A DNA stretch of 10,675 nt from Oscillospiraceae bacterium (lineage in GTDB: Bacteria > Bacillota_A > Clostridia > Oscillospirales > Oscillospiraceae). The stretch spans positions 1 through 10,675 of the forward strand of contig JAEDOK010000054.1 of assembly GCA_016302005.1 (NCBI GenBank), given 5' to 3'. The notes beneath the pieces are model-generated. The model did not search any database, was not told the DNA's origin, and worked only from the letters and a program-made list of their open reading frames with translations. The translations under genes were made by a program, and so were the position numbers. This document shows, piece by piece, positions 1 through 6,189 of this stretch. The stretch's first letter is position 1. Each line of letters opens with the position of its first letter.

Positions 1-15
1 GTACAGAGGCAAGGT

Positions 16-207
16 TCATTCTACGATCTGATAGCCTGCGTCGATCACTGCCTGCCGAAGCAGGGCGGGGTCGGCAGTTCCCGTCACGGTCGCGGTCTTG
101 TCGTCCAAGCTTATTTCAACCGTCTCAACGCCCGCAACCGCCTTGAGCGCCTTTTCCACACGCGCTTTGCAGTGCCCGCACATCATGCCTTCGATTTTCA
201 GTACCAT
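16..207 (-). CDS. Heavy-metal-associated (HMA) domain protein, CopZ-like metal carrier
   Basis: A 63-residue protein made of a single HMA (ferredoxin-like) domain. The metal-binding loop GMMCGHC is at residues 7-13, with Cys10 and Cys13 as the expected ligands for Cu(I) or a similar soft metal. The rest (KARVEKAL, then VSI-type strand ETVEISLDD, ending DAGYQIVE) follows the family closely, and the length is normal for a CopZ-type chaperone. Such proteins pass copper to P1B-type ATPases or repressors in the cytoplasm. The start is supported by AAAGGAG about 9 bases upstream. It is divergent from the nucleoside operon, with its own promoter in the gap. A partner ATPase, if any, would lie left of the window. 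The exact metal (Cu versus Hg, Zn or other) cannot be told from the sequence; His between the cysteines is common in copper chaperones. Confidence 0.9.
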   Translation of the reverse strand: MVLKIEGMMCGHCKARVEKALKAVAGVETVEISLDDKTATVTGTADPALLRQAVIDAGYQIVE

Positions 208-250
208 ATTGGTTGCTCCTTTCTATTCCGCACAGATGCATTCTGCGGTT

Positions 251-279
251 ATCTTACCACTTTCCCGCCGGATTTACAA
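251..279 (-). promoter_or_regulatory. Predicted promoter of the HMA-protein gene
   Basis: Reading the minus strand, TTGTAA (279-274) and TAAGAT (256-251) are separated by 17 bases, ahead of the AAAGGAG site and the ATG at 207. It is a moderate match to the sigma-A consensus. No clear copper-repressor operator palindrome was recognised around it. Confidence 0.5.
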
Positions 280-287
280 GCACCGTC

Positions 288-316
288 TTGCATTTTTTCC
301 CCGTTTCCGATATGAT
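288..316 (+). promoter_or_regulatory. Predicted promoter of the nucleoside phosphorylase operon
   Basis: TTGCAT (288-293) and TATGAT (311-316) are spaced by exactly 17 bases, with the expected start of transcription near 323 and a short leader of about 25 bases before the ATG at 347. It is back-to-back with the minus-strand promoter of the HMA gene; the two -35 boxes are only 8 bases apart. Confidence 0.65.
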
Positions 317-346
317 ATTAAGAAAAGAAAACAAAGGAGGGCTTTC

Positions 347-1150
347 ATGAAACGGTTTTCCGAAATTTCCATTCCCTGCGGCGCGGACGGGCTGCTGCCG
401 CGCACGGGGCTTGCCCTTGGCGGCTCTGCCCCGTATGTGCTGCTGCCCGGCGACCCGCACCGCAGTAAGATCATCTCCGGCTTTTTCCGCGACGCAGCCT
501 TCACGGCGCATCGCGGCACCTTTGCCACCTATACGGGGCATACGGCAAACGGCACGCCCGTCGGCGTGACCAGCAGCGGCATGGGCTGTTCCTGCGTCGC
601 GAGCGCCTTAGAGGAGCTTGCGGAAGCGGGTGCAACAACGGTCATCCGTGTCGGCACCTGCGGTGGCGTCCAGCCCTGGATGCAGCCGGGGCGCATCGTG
701 ATCGCAAGCGGCTGCGTGCGCGGCGAGGGCGCAAGCTATGAGCTTGTCCCGCCGGAATTTCCCGCCGTGGCAGACCCCTTCGTCGTCCGCGCATTGACGC
801 AGGCGGCGCATGAGCTGGGCGACGACCCGCTGGTCGGGCTGTACCGCAGTCACGACGCATTCTACATGGAGTCCAAGGCAGCGCATCCCGACCTACGCGC
901 ACGGATGCAAAAATGGATCGACACGGGCGTGCTCGTCGTCGAGAACGAATCCGGCACGCTGTTCACCTACGGGCATCTGCTCGGGCTGCGCACCGCCAGC
1001 ATTTGCGTCGCCCTCGGCTCGATGTTTGCCAACCCGAACGAGCAGGTCTACGGCGCGTATGCCGACCCCGATTTTTTGGCGAAGCGGATCGAGCTTGCTT
1101 CGCGTATTGCCCTCCGGGCAGCGGAGCTTTTGAAGGAGGCGGGAATATGA
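347..1150 (+). CDS. Nucleoside phosphorylase (PNP/UDP family 1, uridine phosphorylase-like)
   Basis: A cytoplasmic enzyme of 267 residues expected to split a nucleoside with phosphate into free base and (deoxy)ribose-1-phosphate. Family signatures are all visible: the phosphate loop LLPGDPHR (residues 32-39), the Arg and glycine loop RVGTCGG (101-107), RGEGAS (125-130), and the ribose-binding segment ENESGTL (199-205), in which Glu201 matches the catalytic Glu of the usual EMES/EMEA motif but Met is replaced by Asn. The length fits uridine or purine phosphorylases (about 235-270 residues). I chose ATG 347 because GGAGG lies 8 bases upstream and a promoter precedes it; the open frame runs back to 98, but that part is promoter DNA. 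It is first in a tightly packed operon with a paralogue and an amidohydrolase. Whether it prefers uridine, a purine nucleoside or a modified nucleoside cannot be decided from motifs alone. Confidence 0.88.
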   Translation: MKRFSEISIPCGADGLLPRTGLALGGSAPYVLLPGDPHRSKIISGFFRDAAFTAHRGTFATYTGHTANGTPVGVTSSGMGCSCVASALEELAEAGATTVIRVGTCGGVQPWMQPGRIVIASGCVRGEGASYELVPPEFPAVADPFVVRALTQAAHELGDDPLVGLYRSHDAFYMESKAAHPDLRARMQKWIDTGVLVVENESGTLFTYGHLLGLRTASICVALGSMFANPNEQVYGAYADPDFLAKRIELASRIALRAAELLKEAGI

Positions 1151-1878
1151 GCTTTGGAAGTATGAAACTGACCCACGCGGACGGGACGATGCACCACCTC
1201 GGCATTGACGAGACGATGGTCGCCAAGCGCGTCCTACTGACCCCCGACCCGCTGCAGGTCCCCTTTTACGCCGCCCTGATGGACAAAGCGGAAAAGGTCG
1301 GAGAATACCGCGAATATGTGACCTACACGGGGACACTCCAGGGCAAGCCACTCAGTGTGATGAGCTGCGGCTTCGGCTGTATGCCCGCTGCCATCGCGGT
1401 GGAGGAACTGAACCATCTCGGCGTAGAGGCCATGCTGAAGATCGACTGCTGTCCCGCTTTACAGCCCGAAACGCCTGTGGGCACACTGCTTGCCGCCTCC
1501 GCTGCGGTGCGCGGTGAGGGCGCGACAAAGGAATACATCGACCCCTCCTATCCCGCGGTGGCAGCCCCCACGCTGTTAGGCAAGCTGCTGGATGGCGGCG
1601 TTTCGGCAGGACTGTTCCGCAGCCATGACTGTCAAAGCCTCGAAACGCCGTGGACTGCGGGAGGGCGGGAGCGCATCGCCTATTGGGCATCCCTCGGCGT
1701 TGCCGCGATCGACGGCGAGACGAGCGCCCTGTATGTCATCGCCTCGATCCTAAAACGCCGTGCCGCTTCCTTGGCGCTGATTACGGAAAACTACGCAAGC
1801 GGCGAACAGCTTGCCGATCTCGACGAGGGAAAGCGCCGTCTGTTTGCCGTTGCGGCGGAGGCGCTGCTATGCTGCTGA
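1147..1878 (+). CDS. Divergent nucleoside phosphorylase-like paralogue, phosphate site altered
   Basis: A 243-residue protein of the same fold as the gene before it. Shared landmarks are VRGEGATKEYIDPSYPAVA (121-139; the neighbour has VRGEGASYELVPPEFPAVA), LFRSHD (156-161; neighbour LYRSHD), and GETSAL (190-195) keeping the Glu of the ribose site. The phosphate-binding parts differ: LLPGDP is LLTPDP (30-35), losing the Gly, and RVGTCGG is KIDCCPA (98-104), losing the Arg and the glycine loop. It may therefore be a subunit partner of the first enzyme, a hydrolase-like or altered-substrate enzyme, or a non-catalytic paralogue; the choice is open. The ATG overlaps the upstream stop as ATGA and has AAGGAGG just before it, so the two are probably made together, which favours a joint complex. 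Frame and codon usage are intact, so it is not a pseudogene at the DNA level. Confidence 0.8.
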   Translation: MSFGSMKLTHADGTMHHLGIDETMVAKRVLLTPDPLQVPFYAALMDKAEKVGEYREYVTYTGTLQGKPLSVMSCGFGCMPAAIAVEELNHLGVEAMLKIDCCPALQPETPVGTLLAASAAVRGEGATKEYIDPSYPAVAAPTLLGKLLDGGVSAGLFRSHDCQSLETPWTAGGRERIAYWASLGVAAIDGETSALYVIASILKRRAASLALITENYASGEQLADLDEGKRRLFAVAAEALLCC

Positions 1879-3161
1879 TCAAAAACGCCCTCCTGCCGGA
1901 TTTTGATGCCTTGACAACGACCCCTTCCGATCTTCTGATCGAAAACGGCCGTTTTGCCGCCATCGCGCCGCAGCTTGCCGCAGATTGTGAGACGCTGGAC
2001 GCCCGCGGTATGCTGCTGCTTCCCGGCATGGCGGATATCCATACCCATATGGTACAGAGCCTGACCAAGGGTCCCCTCGATGACCTCAACATCACCCAAT
2101 GGCTGCAAAAAATGCTTGCCGCCCAGTGGTCACTCACCGAGGAGGAATGGTATTACGGCGTGCTGCTCGGCTGCCTGCAAAGTCTGCGCTACGGTGTCAC
2201 GGCGATCAATGAAATGACCTATTTCCCGCACATCGACGCGGTGGTGCAGGCGTATCGGGACGCAGGCATCCGCGCCACCTTCGGCATCGGCGCAACGGAT
2301 ATCGCGGAAAACGAGCAGACCAAGGTCACAAGCGTAGACGAGTGCTTGACGCAGGCGGAATCTCTCTATGACCGCTGGCACGGCAAGGGCTTGCTGCGCA
2401 CCGCCGCCGTGCCCCAGGGGCGTCCCGCCTGCACGCCGGAGCTGATGGTCGAACTTAAGCAGTTTGCCCGTGAACGCGGCTTGGTCTACCACACCCATCT
2501 TGCCGAGGGAAAAGCGGAGACAGCGCGTGTCCGTCTTTGGACAGGACGCGGCGAAGCGGAGGAGCTGGCATATCTCGGCGTATTGGACGAAAACACGATC
2601 CTTGCGCACTCGATCTGGCTCTCCGATGCGGAAATCGACCTTTTGGCGCAGACAAAAGCCGTCGTCGCCCACTGTCCCTCGACCAATATGAAGCTCTCCG
2701 ACGGCGCGCCGCGCATTGCCCAAATGCTGCAAGCGGGCGTGCGCGTCGGCTTTGGCTGCGACGGCGAGGCGTCGAGCGCCAACCGTGACCTATTGCGCGA
2801 GGCGCGGCACGGCAGCTATCTGCAAAAGGTGCTGACCCTCGACCCGACCGTGCTCCCCGCAGGACAGTGCTATCGAATGCTGACCGAGACGGGCATGACG
2901 GCGCTGGGCTATGACGATCTCGGAAAGCTTTCCGTCGGCTGTCAGGCGGATTTCTCCCTCGTCCGCACGGATGACCTCAGCACCACCAACCGCCGCCGTA
3001 TTCTGACGAATCTGCTCTACGCGGGCAGCGGCAGTCAGATCGACTCCGTCTTTGTGCAGGGAGAGCCTGTTCTGCGCGGCGGCAGCTTCGTACGGCAGGA
3101 TATCGGAAGGGTGTTGGAGCAATGCGAACGGATCCTTGCCAAACTGGAGGAGCGAATGTGA
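1869..3161 (+). CDS. Amidohydrolase, cytosine deaminase / SAH-MTA deaminase-like
   Basis: A 430-residue metal-dependent hydrolase of the TIM-barrel amidohydrolase superfamily. Metal and catalytic landmarks in order: DIHTH (56-60; His58, His60), YHTHLAEG (207-214; His208 or His210), ILAHSIWLSD (244-253; His247) and GFGCDGEASSANRD (295-308; Asp298). The AHS and GCDG-x-ASS patterns are those of the deaminase branch (S-adenosylhomocysteine/methylthioadenosine, guanine and cytosine/chloro-triazine deaminases) rather than of urease or dihydroorotase types. The length is normal for that branch. Translation starts 10 bases before the upstream stop, with GGAGG about 9 bases before the ATG, so it is coupled to the phosphorylase pair. 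In that setting, deamination of a purine or pyrimidine base or nucleoside, followed or preceded by phosphorolysis, is the natural reading; the substrate is not fixed by what I can see. Confidence 0.85.
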   Translation: MLLIKNALLPDFDALTTTPSDLLIENGRFAAIAPQLAADCETLDARGMLLLPGMADIHTHMVQSLTKGPLDDLNITQWLQKMLAAQWSLTEEEWYYGVLLGCLQSLRYGVTAINEMTYFPHIDAVVQAYRDAGIRATFGIGATDIAENEQTKVTSVDECLTQAESLYDRWHGKGLLRTAAVPQGRPACTPELMVELKQFARERGLVYHTHLAEGKAETARVRLWTGRGEAEELAYLGVLDENTILAHSIWLSDAEIDLLAQTKAVVAHCPSTNMKLSDGAPRIAQMLQAGVRVGFGCDGEASSANRDLLREARHGSYLQKVLTLDPTVLPAGQCYRMLTETGMTALGYDDLGKLSVGCQADFSLVRTDDLSTTNRRRILTNLLYAGSGSQIDSVFVQGEPVLRGGSFVRQDIGRVLEQCERILAKLEERM

Positions 3162-3781
3162 CCGTTTTCTATGAGGACGAGCAGCTTCTCGTCTGCCATA
3201 AGCCCGCAGGCGTGCTCTCTGCAAAGGACGCCTCCGGCAAACCTGCCATGTCCGACCTCCTCGCGCCGCGCAGGGTCTACCCCGTCCACCGCCTCGACCG
3301 CGAGGTCAGCGGGCTGATGGTCTTTGCCAAAACGCCCGAAGCAGCGGCGTTTCTCAGTGCGAGGATGCAGGACGGTTTTTCCAAGGAATACCTCGCCGTA
3401 TGCGAGCAGACGCCGCCGGAAGACGAGGCGGAGCTTGCCGATCTGCTCTTTCACGACCGCGCAAAAAACAAGACCTATGTCGTGAAGCGCAAGCGTGCGG
3501 GCGTGAAGGAGGCAAAGCTCTTTTACCGTGTCGAAGCCCGTGCGGCGGACGGGCGCGCCCTGCTGCGTATCCGGCTGTATACCGGCAGGACGCATCAAAT
3601 TCGCGTGCAGCTTGCCTCGCGCGGCTGCCCCCTCTGCGGTGACAAAAAGTATGGAGCAAAAAGCGGCGGAGTGCTCGCGCTCTGCTCGTGGCGGCTGTCC
3701 TTCCCGCATCCGAACAGGCAGCAGCTCTGCTTCACCCTGCCCGAATCGCTCCTTCCGTCCGAGATTGCCGCCGTTCGGTGA
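3158..3781 (+). CDS. RluA-family pseudouridine synthase (short, no S4 domain)
   Basis: A 207-residue enzyme that isomerises uridine to pseudouridine in RNA. The catalytic motif is HRLDREVSG (44-52) with Asp47 as nucleophile; most relatives have Thr where this has Val50. Further landmarks are the N-terminal EDEQLLVCHKPAGV (6-19), KEYLA (76-80), GRTHQIRVQLA (143-153) and the LCGDKKYG segment (159-166). It has only the catalytic domain, without the N-terminal S4 RNA-binding domain of RluD/RluC, like RluA, TruC and many short Firmicute members. I chose the GTG at 3158: it overlaps the amidohydrolase stop as GTGA and has GGAGGAGC 6 to 12 bases before it. The in-frame ATG at 3122 would lie deep within the upstream gene with no good site. 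The target RNA (rRNA or tRNA) is unknown, and its place after salvage genes may be only transcriptional convenience. No terminator hairpin follows, so read-through into murC is possible. Confidence 0.9.
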   Translation: MTVFYEDEQLLVCHKPAGVLSAKDASGKPAMSDLLAPRRVYPVHRLDREVSGLMVFAKTPEAAAFLSARMQDGFSKEYLAVCEQTPPEDEAELADLLFHDRAKNKTYVVKRKRAGVKEAKLFYRVEARAADGRALLRIRLYTGRTHQIRVQLASRGCPLCGDKKYGAKSGGVLALCSWRLSFPHPNRQQLCFTLPESLLPSEIAAVR

Positions 3782-3789
3782 GATTTTTC

Positions 3790-3818
3790 TTGTAAAATGC
3801 AGCTTGATGCAGTATACT
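3790..3818 (+). promoter_or_regulatory. Predicted murC promoter
   Basis: TTGTAA (3790-3795) and TATACT (3813-3818) with a 17-base spacer lie in the short gap between the pseudouridine synthase stop and murC. A start near 3825 would give a leader of about 29 bases carrying the GGAGG site. Confidence 0.6.
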
Positions 3819-3853
3819 ATATGGGCGATTTTTTGATTGGAGGTCAAAAAACT

Positions 3854-5215
3854 ATGGCGATCCGTAAACGGCTGGACGCTTATCTCGTCCCCGGAAAACA
3901 TATACATCTGATCGGTATCGGCGGCGTTTCCATGCGCCCGCTCGGGCTTGTCCTGCGCGGCATGGGCATGACAGTTACAGGTTCGGACATGAACTCCTCC
4001 GTCTCCACCGACGAGCTGATCGAAAAGGGCATTGAGGTCCATATCGGACATAACGCAAGAAATATTGAGGGCGCGGACTGCATCATCCGCACCGCAGCGG
4101 CGCATAACGATAACCCCGAAATCGCCGCCGCCCGTGCCATGGGCATTCCCGTTTTCGAGCGGGCGCAGGCGTGGGGACTCATCATGCGCGAGTACAAAAA
4201 CGCCATCTGCGTCTCCGGCACCCACGGCAAAACGACTACGACCGGCATGATTACCCATATTTTCATGCAGGCGCAGCGCGACCCGACCGTCATGCTCGGC
4301 GGCTATCTCCCGCTGCTCAAGGCGGGGCACCGCGTCGGAAACGGCGACACCATCATCATGGAGAGCTGCGAATACTGCGACTCCTTCCTGAATTTTTATC
4401 CCACCGTCGCCATCATCAACAATATCGAGGCAGACCACTTGGATTATTTCAAAGATCTTGCCGCCGTGCAGCGCTCGTTCCGCAAATTTGCCGGACTCGT
4501 CCCCCGCACGGGCTATGTCATTGCCAACGGCGACGACGAAAACACCGTCGCTGCCCTCACCGATCTGAACTATATCACCTTCGGCATCGAGCTCAAAAAC
4601 GATATCCATCCGAAAAATCTCTCCGAGGACTTCCGCTCCTTTGACATCATCTGCCGCGGCAAGCGCTACTGCCATGTGGATCTGTCCGTCTACGGGCGGC
4701 ACAATGTCTATAACGCCCTCGCCGCAGCCGCAGCCGCCTATGTCATGGGCATCGAGGGGGAAGCGGTCAGTGCCGGGCTTGCCTCGTTCACGGGCGCGGG
4801 ACGCCGCATGGAATTCAAGGGCAAGTACAACGGCGCTGCGGTCTATGACGACTATGCCCACCACCCCGGAGAGCTGCATGCACTGATCGACTCGGTCAGA
4901 ACGATGGGCTATCAGCGCATTATCGTTGCCTTCCAGCCCCATACCTACACGCGTACAAAGGCGCTCTTTGACGACTTCATCCGAGAGCTGCGCCGCGTAG
5001 ATGTCGCAGTACTGGCAGAGATCTACGCCGCCCGCGAGAGCAACAAGTTAGGCATCTCCTCCCTGGATCTTGCCAAGCAGGTCGAAGGCGCGATCTTCTT
5101 TGAAACGCTCCCTGAGGTTGCCGCCTATCTGCGCACCATCGCCCAGGAAGGCGACATCATCCTCACCGTCGGCGCCGGCGACATCTACAAAGCCGGCGAA
5201 ATGCTGCTGAAATAA
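3854..5215 (+). CDS. murC: UDP-N-acetylmuramate--L-alanine ligase MurC
   Basis: This 453-residue cytoplasmic ligase adds the first amino acid, L-alanine, to UDP-MurNAc with ATP in peptidoglycan synthesis. Three Mur-ligase parts are visible: an N-terminal Rossmann-like domain with HLIGIGGVSM (18-27) and TGSDM, a central ATPase domain with the P-loop SGTHGKTTTT (121-130) and the INNIEADHLDYF segment, and a C-terminal domain starting around YDDYAHHPGE (331-340) with FQPHTYTRT. The GIGG start and HHPGE/QPHTYTR pattern separate MurC from MurD, MurE and MurF. The length is typical. The start is the ATG at 3854 with GGAGG about 11 bases upstream; the in-frame ATG at 3797 is rejected because it lies within the predicted promoter. 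It stands alone here, away from a dcw cluster, as in many Clostridia. It overlaps nothing and is followed by palindromic repeat DNA. Confidence 0.97.
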   Translation: MAIRKRLDAYLVPGKHIHLIGIGGVSMRPLGLVLRGMGMTVTGSDMNSSVSTDELIEKGIEVHIGHNARNIEGADCIIRTAAAHNDNPEIAAARAMGIPVFERAQAWGLIMREYKNAICVSGTHGKTTTTGMITHIFMQAQRDPTVMLGGYLPLLKAGHRVGNGDTIIMESCEYCDSFLNFYPTVAIINNIEADHLDYFKDLAAVQRSFRKFAGLVPRTGYVIANGDDENTVAALTDLNYITFGIELKNDIHPKNLSEDFRSFDIICRGKRYCHVDLSVYGRHNVYNALAAAAAAYVMGIEGEAVSAGLASFTGAGRRMEFKGKYNGAAVYDDYAHHPGELHALIDSVRTMGYQRIIVAFQPHTYTRTKALFDDFIRELRRVDVAVLAEIYAARESNKLGISSLDLAKQVEGAIFFETLPEVAAYLRTIAQEGDIILTVGAGDIYKAGEMLLK

Positions 5216-5270
5216 GTGCGCAAAGGGACACGCATTCCGCCCCTGTAGGGCGGGGCCTACCGAGTGCGCA
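5215..5270 (+). repeat. Small hairpin unit bounded by an 8-base direct repeat
   Basis: AGTGCGCA occurs at 5215-5222, touching the murC stop, and again at 5263-5270. Between them sits the hairpin CCGCCC (5237-5242), loop CTGTA, GGGCGG (5248-5253). It lacks a T-tract, so it is a weak terminator candidate. The arrangement resembles a short palindromic insertion with a duplicated target, but a chance 8-base repeat is possible. Confidence 0.4.
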
Positions 5271-5291
5271 CAAATTGGTTTGTCGTACCGG

Positions 5292-5361
5292 CGGGCGGCT
5301 GATAGCCGCCCCTACGAAGAAAATCGGAGTCTACGCCGTAGGGGCGGCTATCAGCCGCCCG
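5292..5361. repeat. Perfect 25-bp inverted repeat, each arm itself a hairpin
   Basis: Positions 5292-5316 and 5337-5361 are exact reverse complements of each other with 20 bases between. Each arm contains its own palindrome, GGGCGGCT-GAT-AGCCGCCC in the left arm and the same read backward in the right. The DNA or RNA could form one long 25-bp hairpin or two short ones. It is a REP-like or MITE-like mosaic in the gap after murC. GTAGGGGCGGC-type elements are, from memory, scattered through Oscillospiraceae genomes, but I cannot check copy number here. It might also end murC transcription, although no T-run follows. Confidence 0.8.
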
Positions 5362-5503
5362 ATGCAGGCACGCCTTCAATACTGTAGCGCGCGGCATCCT
5401 TGACGCGCCTATGCAGGTGCTCCTTTTGAAAGTTAGAGATTTTCAAAATCAGAAGTCCGTCAGGCAATTCCACGCAGGAGCCGTCCGCATCTCATGATCG
5501 GTA
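5362..5503. other. Remaining intergenic DNA after the palindromes
   Basis: The gap between murC and the lipoprotein gene (5216-5592) is longer than 300 bases. Apart from the palindromes at its left end and the promoter at its right end, I see no supported gene here. ATGCAGG appears twice (5362-5368 and 5411-5417), and TTGAAA..TTTTCAA (around 5427-5447) could form a weak hairpin; neither has an evident role. Confidence 0.4.
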
Positions 5504-5532
5504 TTGACGGATAAAATATTTTCTGATATACT
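5504..5532 (+). promoter_or_regulatory. Predicted promoter of the lipoprotein gene
   Basis: TTGACG (5504-5509) and TATACT (5527-5532) with a 17-base spacer are a strong sigma-A match. The start of transcription would be near 5539, giving a leader of roughly 55 bases to the ATG at 5593. Confidence 0.7.
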
Positions 5533-5592
5533 AAAATCAGGCAAATGAATGTAGTGCCGCTTCAAAAGGAATATCGGAAAGGAGAATGCCCC

Positions 5593-6120
5593 ATGACCCG
5601 CCATGCACGCCCTACAAAGCTTATCTTCCTTTTCCTGTGTCTGCTGTTTCTTCTCTCCCTCGTCGGCTGTCAAAAGGAAGACTTCCGCGCGCCGACAAAT
5701 GTGTGGCTGAACTCCTTACAGACGCTGATAACGCAATGCGCCGCAGAAAATCCGGAAGCATATTCCGGCGCGGTTGATAACCTCAAGCAAAGCTCCGCCG
5801 ACACAAAGGCGCATATTCTCGCGCTTGAAACGCTCGACCGTTACCCCAATGCAAAAGCCTTTCTGCTTATCGTGGTGCAATTTGCCGATGTGTTCGCGCA
5901 AGAGCCTGACAAGCTGCTGCTCGACTATCCGAATTGCTGGATTGCCGCCGTGTGGCAGGCGGTTTCTATCCTGACCGCCGCTGCAGATGCCGAAACAGAG
6001 GAAGCGTACCTGTCCGCCATCGACGCCGAAGCACGCACATGGCTGGATATGTTCTATCGCCCGGAAAACGGAGAATACCGTGTGATCGTCCCCGAGGAAA
6101 TCGTGTGGGACGCCGAATAA
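5593..6120 (+). CDS. Predicted lipoprotein of unknown function
   Basis: This 175-residue protein begins with a basic stretch (TRHARPTK), a hydrophobic core (residues 10-24, LIFLFLCLLFLLSLV) and the lipobox LVGC with Cys26, so it should be exported, lipidated and held on the outer face of the membrane. The mature part of about 150 residues is soluble, largely helical by composition, and has no motif I recognise; it includes ETLDRYPNAKAFLL, DYPNCWIAAVWQA and a C-terminal FYRPENGEYRVIVPEE. I chose ATG 5593 because GGAAAGGAG lies just upstream and the signal peptide then starts at once; the earlier ATG at 5545 would put 16 odd residues before it. It converges on an Lgt-family gene, the type of enzyme that lipidates such proteins. 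The function is unknown. Confidence 0.8.
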   Translation: MTRHARPTKLIFLFLCLLFLLSLVGCQKEDFRAPTNVWLNSLQTLITQCAAENPEAYSGAVDNLKQSSADTKAHILALETLDRYPNAKAFLLIVVQFADVFAQEPDKLLLDYPNCWIAAVWQAVSILTAAADAETEEAYLSAIDAEARTWLDMFYRPENGEYRVIVPEEIVWDAE

Positions 6121-6133
6121 GCCATAAAGTATC

Positions 6134-6184
6134 AGTGATTCCCTGCAAAAGCGGAAAATATTCTCGCTTTTGCAGGGAATCACT
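6134..6184. terminator. 20-bp perfect hairpin between convergent genes
   Basis: The arms AGTGATTCCCTGCAAAAGCG (6134-6153) and its exact complement (6165-6184) enclose an 11-base loop. It lies between the stops of two convergent genes, where a two-way terminator is expected. Neither side has a proper U-tract (TATGATTATG on one strand, GATACTTTATG on the other), so factor-dependent stopping or transcript-end protection is as likely as simple intrinsic termination. Confidence 0.6.
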
Positions 6185-6189
6185 TATGA

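Noticed and set aside
98..346. N-terminal extension of the first phosphorylase back to the ATG at 98
   Set aside because: The extension overlaps the HMA gene on the other strand and the predicted promoters, and has no similarity to the phosphorylase family; ATG 347 has the proper ribosome binding site.
3035..4942. A 635-codon minus-strand open frame opposite the pseudouridine synthase gene and murC
   Set aside because: It lies wholly antisense to genes with clear family motifs, has no recognisable domain, and reflects the GC-rich codon pattern of the real strand.
5215..5361. The palindromes after murC as a standard intrinsic terminator
   Set aside because: None of the hairpins is followed by a T-run on the plus strand, so I list them as repeats and not as a terminator.
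5257..5397. A 46-codon minus-strand open frame across the 25-bp inverted repeat
   Set aside because: It is formed almost wholly by the palindromic repeats, and its ATG has only CAAGG directly against it. It is most likely a by-product of the repeat.
5449..5673. A 74-codon minus-strand open frame over the lipoprotein promoter and signal peptide
   Set aside because: It covers the promoter and start of a better-supported plus-strand gene and has no recognisable features.
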